Shown piece by piece: positions 6,079 to 9,811 of a stretch of 9,811 bases of DNA. A program made the translations under genes and the position numbers. The notes beneath the pieces were generated by a model. The model saw nothing but the letters and a program-made list of their open reading frames with translations. It ran no database searches and had not been told where the DNA came from. Within the stretch, counting starts at the first letter, position 1, and each line of letters starts with the position of its first letter. The stretch is from Gemmatimonadota bacterium (GTDB taxonomy: Bacteria; Gemmatimonadota; Gemmatimonadetes; Gemmatimonadales; GWC2-71-9), in the NCBI GenBank assembly GCA_003222235.1, contig QHVD01000114.1:1-9811 (forward strand), read 5' to 3'.

Positions 6079-7335
6079 ATGTTGAATAAAAGGCTCTGCC
6101 TCGTGGCGCTTGCGTCACTGGCAGGAACGATCGCGTGCTCGGATCATCCCTCCGTCACCACCGGGCCGCGGCCGCCCCAAGCCACCGTCAGCCCCCCGGC
6201 CGTCGCGGCGCACGCCGAGGCACTGGCGCGCCGCCTCGCCCTCGCCCTGCGGAGCCCCGCGTTCCGGGCCTACCTGAAGGCTCGGCTCGATGGGTCCCCG
6301 TTCCGCGAGCACAAGCTCCACTTTCAGCGGTTCCTCGCCGACCGGGACCGCCACGCGTTCCGGGAGCTCGCCCGCCAAAGCGGCGCGAGCGCCGGAGACG
6401 TGGAGCGGGAAGTCGCGGCTGCGATCCCTCTGGAACTGTATTTCCCCGTGCGGGCTCACCGCCGCGTCTGGGCGGGGAGCTCGAACGTGCTCGTCGCCAC
6501 TGCGATCGCAGACCACGACGCGCCCGTGGCCTTCGACCCGCAGGGCAACCGCATGGTCCTGAGTCCGGATCGCCCCCCGCCCACTCCGGTGCTCGCGCTC
6601 GTCCCCGTGGAGACGGACTTCAACGCGCCGCCCCCGCCCCCGCGGCTCTCGCCGCTGGTGGAATGCATCGCGGAGTGCGACGGCGGGGGCGGGGGCGGGG
6701 GCGGGGGCGGCGGCTGGGGTGGGAGCGTGGACCCGCCGCCCGTCACACCCGGCCTGTACATGACCCGCTCTCATTTCGTGCAAACATTCGAGGGCTGGTT
6801 GAAGGGGAGCCCCGAGTTCGAGGTCCACATCCTCGGCCAGAAGGGGCAGACGGACTCGCTGACCGATTATCAGTGCGCCGGCGAGCACCAGCCCGTGCCG
6901 TACTACTTCGACCAGAACGATCGCGACTGGAGCGGCAGCGTGCTGCTGTTCAGCAAGACCCAGCTCGACAGCTACAACACCGTCCATCCCGGGCAGAACG
7001 TGCGGGTGTTTCTCGTGGAGGACGACGACACCGCCTGCCAGATCAAGACCAGCAACGGCGCCATGCAGAGCACGCTGATGTCGGTCGACGCCGGAAATCA
7101 GGCGCTCACCGCGGGAAAGGACACGACGGGCGGCACGCTGCAGAGGCTGTGGAAGTTTGCCAGGGCGTTTCTGAAGTTGATTGAGGAAGCAGCCTCGCTC
7201 ATCGACACGAGCGATGAGATCGTCGGCAACGCGGTCCAGGATAGCATCGCGGTCGAGTTTCACGAGGGATTCAACTGGATCGTAAAGGGCGAGGGCAACG
7301 TCACCAACGGCTGGGTGAAGCTCGAGATGCGGTGA
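6079..7335 (+). CDS. Uncharacterised two-domain putative lipoprotein with poly-glycine linker
   Basis: The product has 418 aa from the ATG at 6079. It begins MLNKRLCLVALASLAGTIAC, a basic then hydrophobic signal with a cysteine at residue 20; the lipobox (T-I-A-C) is imperfect, so lipidation is likely but not certain. Residues about 35-180 form a first domain with an Arg/Ala-rich helical part and then PLELYFPVRAHRRVW (about 117-131) and PTPVLALVPVETDF. This reminds me of the uncharacterised DUF3103 group, but that is memory only. A proline-rich stretch and 11 glycines (202-212) form a linker. The second domain (about 228-418) has strands such as VRVFLVEDDDTACQIK and ends GWVKLEMR; two cysteines there could form a disulfide. 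No catalytic motif is visible. The next gene starts 35 nt downstream, so the two are probably one operon for the cell envelope. Function unknown. Confidence 0.85.
   Translation: MLNKRLCLVALASLAGTIACSDHPSVTTGPRPPQATVSPPAVAAHAEALARRLALALRSPAFRAYLKARLDGSPFREHKLHFQRFLADRDRHAFRELARQSGASAGDVEREVAAAIPLELYFPVRAHRRVWAGSSNVLVATAIADHDAPVAFDPQGNRMVLSPDRPPPTPVLALVPVETDFNAPPPPPRLSPLVECIAECDGGGGGGGGGGGWGGSVDPPPVTPGLYMTRSHFVQTFEGWLKGSPEFEVHILGQKGQTDSLTDYQCAGEHQPVPYYFDQNDRDWSGSVLLFSKTQLDSYNTVHPGQNVRVFLVEDDDTACQIKTSNGAMQSTLMSVDAGNQALTAGKDTTGGTLQRLWKFARAFLKLIEEAASLIDTSDEIVGNAVQDSIAVEFHEGFNWIVKGEGNVTNGWVKLEMR
6685..6708 (+). repeat. Hexamer GGGGGC x4 encoding part of the poly-glycine linker
   Basis: Four perfect GGGGGC units lie inside the lipoprotein gene and read Gly-Gly in frame; flanking GGC codons bring the run to 11 glycines (6682-6714), followed by Trp-Gly-Gly. 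The unit is a multiple of three, so copy-number slippage would change linker length without a frameshift. Confidence 0.9.
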
Positions 7336-7370
7336 GGTCTGCACCGCACCTCCACGAAAGGAGCGAAGCC

Positions 7371-7976
7371 ATGACCCGGCATTGCGCACTAGCGTTGTGT
7401 TTCCTGGCTGCGGGCGTCCCACGCCCGTACGCAGCCGCGCAGTGGAGCGTGGGGCTGGACCTGGGCGCGTCGCACTTCACGGGCGCGTCCTTCGACACCA
7501 GCGCCGGGGGCGTCGCGGCCTCCTTGCGCCCTCAGCATCCCCCGGTTGCAGCCCTGCGGCTCGAGCACGCGGCGGCCGGGGTGCGGGTCGGCCTCGGGGT
7601 GCTCTACGCCAGTGCGGGGTTGGTCGCGGAGAACGGCGCGTACGCGGCGGTGCAGAAGGGCTTCTTCTCCCTGCTCGAGCTCGCGCCGGAAGGCTCGATT
7701 CGGCTGGCGCAGACCGGCGCAGGCACCGAGCTCCGCCTGCACGCGGGACCGCTCGTGGATTTCTGGGCGGTTGAGAATGGCGACAACCGCACCCGTGCCG
7801 GCGGGCACGCTGCGCTGTCGGCTGGTTGGCCGATCACGGGGCGTGTGACGGGGTCGATCCGCGTGGCGGCCGCCCTCACGGGATCGGTGTTCGAGGCCGG
7901 GGAGCTGCCCTTCCAGGTCGTCCGGCGGGTCATGTGGCGACGCACGGTGTCGGTCGGGCTGCGCTACGGGCGGTAG
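7371..7976 (+). CDS. Small predicted outer-membrane beta-barrel protein
   Basis: The product has 201 aa from the ATG at 7371, which has AAAGGAG 7 nt upstream (7357-7363); a longer in-frame start at 7332 overlaps the previous gene and lacks this site. MTRHCALALCFLAAG is a signal peptide, with likely cleavage after AAA at residue 23, before QWS. The mature part alternates polar and hydrophobic residues in strands of about ten (WSVGLDLGASHFTG, VRVGLGVLYAS, TELRLHAGPL, GRVTGSIRVAAALTG) and ends RRTVSVGLRYGR, as in 8-stranded OmpA/OmpX-like barrels. There is no OmpA peptidoglycan-binding domain. It follows the putative lipoprotein gene by 35 nt and is probably co-expressed with it. Its TAG stop lies inside the first unit of the decamer repeat that follows. 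Specific function unknown. Confidence 0.78.
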   Translation: MTRHCALALCFLAAGVPRPYAAAQWSVGLDLGASHFTGASFDTSAGGVAASLRPQHPPVAALRLEHAAAGVRVGLGVLYASAGLVAENGAYAAVQKGFFSLLELAPEGSIRLAQTGAGTELRLHAGPLVDFWAVENGDNRTRAGGHAALSAGWPITGRVTGSIRVAAALTGSVFEAGELPFQVVRRVMWRRTVSVGLRYGR

Positions 7977-8106
7977 AACGGTAGAAGACGGTAGAGGGCG
8001 GTAGAAGGCGGCAGAGGTAAAAGGCGGAGGCAGACGAGCCGCCGCGTTCCCGCGCAGCAGCCTCTACCGTCCTCTACCGCCCTCTACCGCCCTCTACCGC
8101 CCTTCT
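7971..8106. repeat. Inverted array of decamer repeats between convergent genes
   Basis: The unit is about CGGTAGAGGG (10 bp). The left arm begins with an 8-bp unit (7971-7978) that contains the TAG stop of the barrel gene, then four 10-bp units with small changes (7979-8018). The right arm holds four near-identical units in the opposite orientation (CCTCTACCGC, 8061-8100) plus a degenerate tail up to 8106. The centre (8019-8060) is not repeated. The array ends 1 nt before the atpH stop codon, so it occupies the whole 131-bp gap between two convergent genes. Confidence 0.93.
7989..8089. terminator. Long hairpin, possible bidirectional terminator
   Basis: The arms of the decamer array (7989-8017 with 8061-8089) can pair over 29 bp with three mismatches, in RNA from either strand. 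The position between two stop codons of convergent genes suits a shared transcription barrier. There is no U-tract of the classical intrinsic type on either side, so termination is inferred from position and structure only. Confidence 0.4.
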
Positions 8107-8107
8107 C

Positions 8108-8656
8108 TCACTCCCCCGTCAACATCCTGCGCCGCAGCACGGCGAGCTTGCGCCGCAGCGATCCGTCGAACACCCGGTCCCCCACCCGCACGACCAAGCC
8201 TCCCAGGATGCTGCGGTCGGCACGGAAGTGAGCCCTGATCTCCTTGCCGAAGGCGGCGCCGAGGCGGTCCACGATCTCCCGCTCGAGTCCGGGGTCCGGC
8301 TCGCGGGGCAACGTCACGCCCGCGTGAACGCGGTTGAGCTTGACGTCGACCAGCCCCTGGTACTCGTGAGCGATCTCGCCGAACAATCCCTGCCGGCCGC
8401 GGCGCACCACTGCCTGGAGGAACCGTACGAATTCCGGAGGCGCCACACCGCCCAGCGCGCGCGCGAGCAGCGCGCTCTTGGTGGCCTTGGCGACGCGGGG
8501 GGAGTCGAGCGCGACCGCGATGCGCTCGTCCGCCTGGATGGCGCCCGACACCGCATCCAGCAGCCGGCCGTAGCGCTCGACGGCGGCGTCGCCTGCGGCC
8601 TCCCCCGCGAGGAACAGCGCCTCGGCGTAGTTCCGAGCGATCGTGGCGCTCTTCAC
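8108..8656 (-). CDS. atpH: F-type ATP synthase delta subunit
   Basis: The delta subunit (OSCP homologue, 182 aa, normal length) joins the top of the F1 head to the b-subunit stalk. The N-terminal helical domain shows ARNYAEALF (7-15), the usual opening motif, and the C-terminal domain has the family signature LGG (151-153), VGD (158-160) and DGS (164-166). The start is GTG at 8656, overlapping the atpF TGA by 4 nt (GTGA), so translation is coupled. Its stop lies next to the decamer repeat; atpA, which normally follows, is absent and a convergent gene lies there instead. Confidence 0.95.
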   Translation of the reverse strand: MKSATIARNYAEALFLAGEAAGDAAVERYGRLLDAVSGAIQADERIAVALDSPRVAKATKSALLARALGGVAPPEFVRFLQAVVRRGRQGLFGEIAHEYQGLVDVKLNRVHAGVTLPREPDPGLEREIVDRLGAAFGKEIRAHFRADRSILGGLVVRVGDRVFDGSLRRKLAVLRRRMLTGE

Positions 8657-9231
8657 CGGGCCAGCTCGAGACCCGCCAGGTATTCCGTCACCAGCCGGCG
8701 GTTCGCTTCGGTGTCGAGATTGGCGTCGAGCAGCTTCGCCGCGGCGGCGATCGAGAGGTCCACGGCCTCCTGCCGCAGCGCCAGCAGGGCTTTCTCCTTC
8801 TCTTCGTCGATTTCCTTGCGCGCCCGCGCCAGCAGCCGCTCGTACTCCTCGCGCGCCTTGGCGAGCAGCGTGGCGCGCTCCTTCTCGGCGACGGTCTTCG
8901 CCTTGTTGAGGATCTCCTGCGCCTCGCCCTTCGCCGCGGCCAGGAGCCTCTTGTGCTCCTCCAGCAAGGCAGCCGCCTCCGCGCGGTTCTTCTCCGCCTC
9001 CGCGAGCTGTCGCTCGAGCTTTTGCTCGCGCTCCCGCACCGCGGCCAGGAGCACGGGCCAGGCATTGCGCTTGAGCACGTAGAGCAGCAGCCCGAAGACG
9101 ACCAGGGTCCAGATGACGAGCCCGCCGTCGACCGTGAGCGGACCACCGCCCCCCGCCCCCGTCTCTTGAGCGAACACCGGCCCACCGGTTCCGGTCACGA
9201 GCAGCAGCGCAAGCCCGAGCGACTTCCGCAT
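8653..9231 (-). CDS. atpF: F-type ATP synthase b subunit
   Basis: The b subunit (192 aa) forms the peripheral stalk of the enzyme, anchored in the inner membrane. The single membrane segment is about residues 37-54, followed by NAWPVLLAAVRERE and a long charged Ala/Glu/Arg/Lys-rich coiled coil to about 160. Ahead of the membrane segment is a second hydrophobic stretch, MRKSLGLALLLVTGTGG, ending VFA-Q at 21-22, which looks like a cleavable signal peptide; this extra N-terminus makes the protein longer than the roughly 156 aa of the E. coli subunit. The ATG at 9231 has AGGA 4 nt upstream and lies 6 nt after the atpE stop; atpH overlaps its end by 4 nt. Confidence 0.95.
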   Translation of the reverse strand: MRKSLGLALLLVTGTGGPVFAQETGAGGGGPLTVDGGLVIWTLVVFGLLLYVLKRNAWPVLLAAVREREQKLERQLAEAEKNRAEAAALLEEHKRLLAAAKGEAQEILNKAKTVAEKERATLLAKAREEYERLLARARKEIDEEKEKALLALRQEAVDLSIAAAAKLLDANLDTEANRRLVTEYLAGLELAR

Positions 9232-9237
9232 GGCGTC

Positions 9238-9522
9238 CTAGAACGTCACCTTGCCCTGCATGACGAACGCCACCACGGCCGCGAACAGCGCGACCCCTTC
9301 GACGAGCGCTGCGGAGATGATCATGGCGGTCTGGATGCGGGCGCTGTTGTCGGGCTGGCGGGCCATGCCTTCCACCGCCTGACCACCGATCCGCCCGATC
9401 CCCACGCCGGCGCCGAGCACCGCGAGGCCGGCCGCCAGGCCGGCGCCGATGAGCGCGTAGCCCTTGCCAGCCGCGGCGGTCACGGCGCCTTCCTGAAGCA
9501 GCGCAAGCATGTTCAGCAGCAT
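9238..9522 (-). CDS. atpE: F-type ATP synthase c subunit
   Basis: The c subunit (94 aa) forms the rotor ring in the inner membrane. Helix 1 has the glycine-rich GLAVLGAGVGIGRIGG and the polar loop ARQP (54-57); helix 2 has the ion-binding glutamate E75 in LVEGVALF. The Na+-type ligands are absent: the helix-1 glutamine of the Ilyobacter and Propionigenium subunits aligns with Ile here, and the Ser/Thr after the glutamate are Gly/Val. A proton-driven enzyme is therefore predicted. The ATG at 9522 has GGAG 6 nt upstream (plus-strand 9529-9532). atpB, usually just upstream, is not in the 289 bp before this gene. Confidence 0.96.
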   Translation of the reverse strand: MLLNMLALLQEGAVTAAAGKGYALIGAGLAAGLAVLGAGVGIGRIGGQAVEGMARQPDNSARIQTAMIISAALVEGVALFAAVVAFVMQGKVTF

Positions 9523-9621
9523 GTCACACTCCGATCGTGAGCGGGAGATCCCCGTTCCGTCTGCGCTCGCCCGCGCGTGCTCCGATTCTCCCTGCTCGGC
9601 GTCGCGACGGTGGCTCCCTTC

Positions 9622-9703
9622 GATCGCCCAAGCGATCAGTGAGCTTCGTCCACCAACCGGCGGACTACCTCCGACGGCGGCAGCGAGCGATCGGCGCCGT
9701 CGG
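9622..9703 (-). promoter_or_regulatory. Two hairpins in the possible atpE leader
   Basis: A transcript toward atpE would contain a 9-bp perfect stem (9671-9679 with 9695-9703, 15-nt loop), then a 6-bp stem GATCGC/GCGATC with a 4-nt loop (9622-9637). They lie about 100-180 nt upstream of the atpE start. No U-tract follows, so they are not classical terminators; a structured leader or RNA-stabilising element is possible. No known riboswitch class is recognisable. Confidence 0.35.
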
Positions 9704-9728
9704 TCCCTCTAGACCCTAGTGCCGTTCC

Positions 9729-9811
9729 AACTTTTCGCGCCTAGTTCCCCTTCGCCGAATGAGCTCTTTGGATCACGACCATCCCGGTCCTGCGATTGGT
9801 CCCGAAAAGTT
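9729..9811. repeat. 9-bp inverted repeat near the right edge
   Basis: AACTTTTCG (9729-9737) and CGAAAAGTT (9803-9811) are perfect inverted copies 65 bp apart; the right copy ends exactly at the window edge and may continue. The pair could be the ends of a small element or a hairpin, or chance. No transposase or target-site duplication is visible. Confidence 0.3.

Larger units (their letters stand above)
9523..9811. other. Gene-free region upstream of atpE
   Basis: No recognisable gene lies in these 289 bp. There is no trace of the atpB C-terminus expected here in the canonical order. On the minus strand a frame is open from the right edge to a TAG at 9709-9711 (33 codons), too short and unfamiliar to call. 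Since the atp genes need a transcript, either a promoter lies here or the region is a long spacer after a gene beyond the edge. I cannot pick a promoter with confidence. Confidence 0.5.

Noticed and set aside
6115..7422. 435-codon minus-strand open frame
   Set aside because: It is antisense to the lipoprotein gene, which has a signal sequence and ribosome site; the antisense reading shows no domain.
7971..8106. CRISPR array or integron attachment site
   Set aside because: Units of 10 bp without spacers, arms inverted, no cas genes, no integrase and no attC core motifs.
9709..9811. 3-prime end of a minus-strand gene entering from the right edge (33 codons)
   Set aside because: It is too short, has no recognisable sequence, does not match AtpB, and an open frame of this length is expected by chance.

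Overview
This is a G+C-rich stretch, roughly two thirds G+C by eye, from a bacterium with a diderm envelope. The evidence for two membranes is a predicted outer-membrane barrel protein, a peptidase with a barrel-like C-terminus, two predicted lipoproteins and an F-type ATP synthase. The protein style and base composition would fit Gemmatimonadota or a similar soil or sediment phylum. That is an impression from memory, and no marker gene here settles it.

Left part (1-5938), all on the minus strand. Reading in the direction of transcription from 5938 down, the order is: a secreted M1 zinc metallopeptidase with a barrel-like C-terminal third; a MauM/NapG-type protein with four [4Fe-4S] motifs, starting 3 nt after the peptidase stop and in the same frame; a 146-bp array of inverted heptamer repeats; a small cupin; a sugar-phosphate nucleotidyltransferase 2 nt after the cupin; a 346-bp spacer with a possible upstream mini-ORF; and the first 161 codons of a beta-helix lipoprotein that runs off the left edge. 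The cupin and nucleotidyltransferase are a plausible sugar-nucleotide or surface-polysaccharide pair.

Middle (5939-7976). A 140-bp divergent spacer with nested inverted repeats separates the peptidase from a plus-strand pair: a putative two-domain lipoprotein with a poly-glycine linker, then a small predicted outer-membrane beta-barrel protein. Both have clear Shine-Dalgarno sequences and export signals, so this looks like an envelope operon of unknown function.

Right part (7977-9811). An inverted array of decamer repeats fills the gap between the barrel gene and the convergent ATP synthase genes. On the minus strand, atpE (c), atpF (b) and atpH (delta) are tightly packed. Neither atpB upstream nor atpA/atpG downstream is present, so this is only a fragment of the usual operon. 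The 289 bp upstream of atpE hold no recognisable gene but contain two good hairpins, possibly a structured leader.

The most unusual signals are the two unrelated tandem-repeat arrays (7-bp and 10-bp units). They share one layout: oppositely oriented arms, filling an intergenic gap and abutting or containing a stop codon. I see no CRISPR, transposase, phage gene, tRNA or rRNA. I found no convincing new multi-gene system; the candidates for novelty are the repeat elements, the peptidase-barrel fusion with its in-frame iron-sulfur neighbour, and the uncharacterised lipoprotein.
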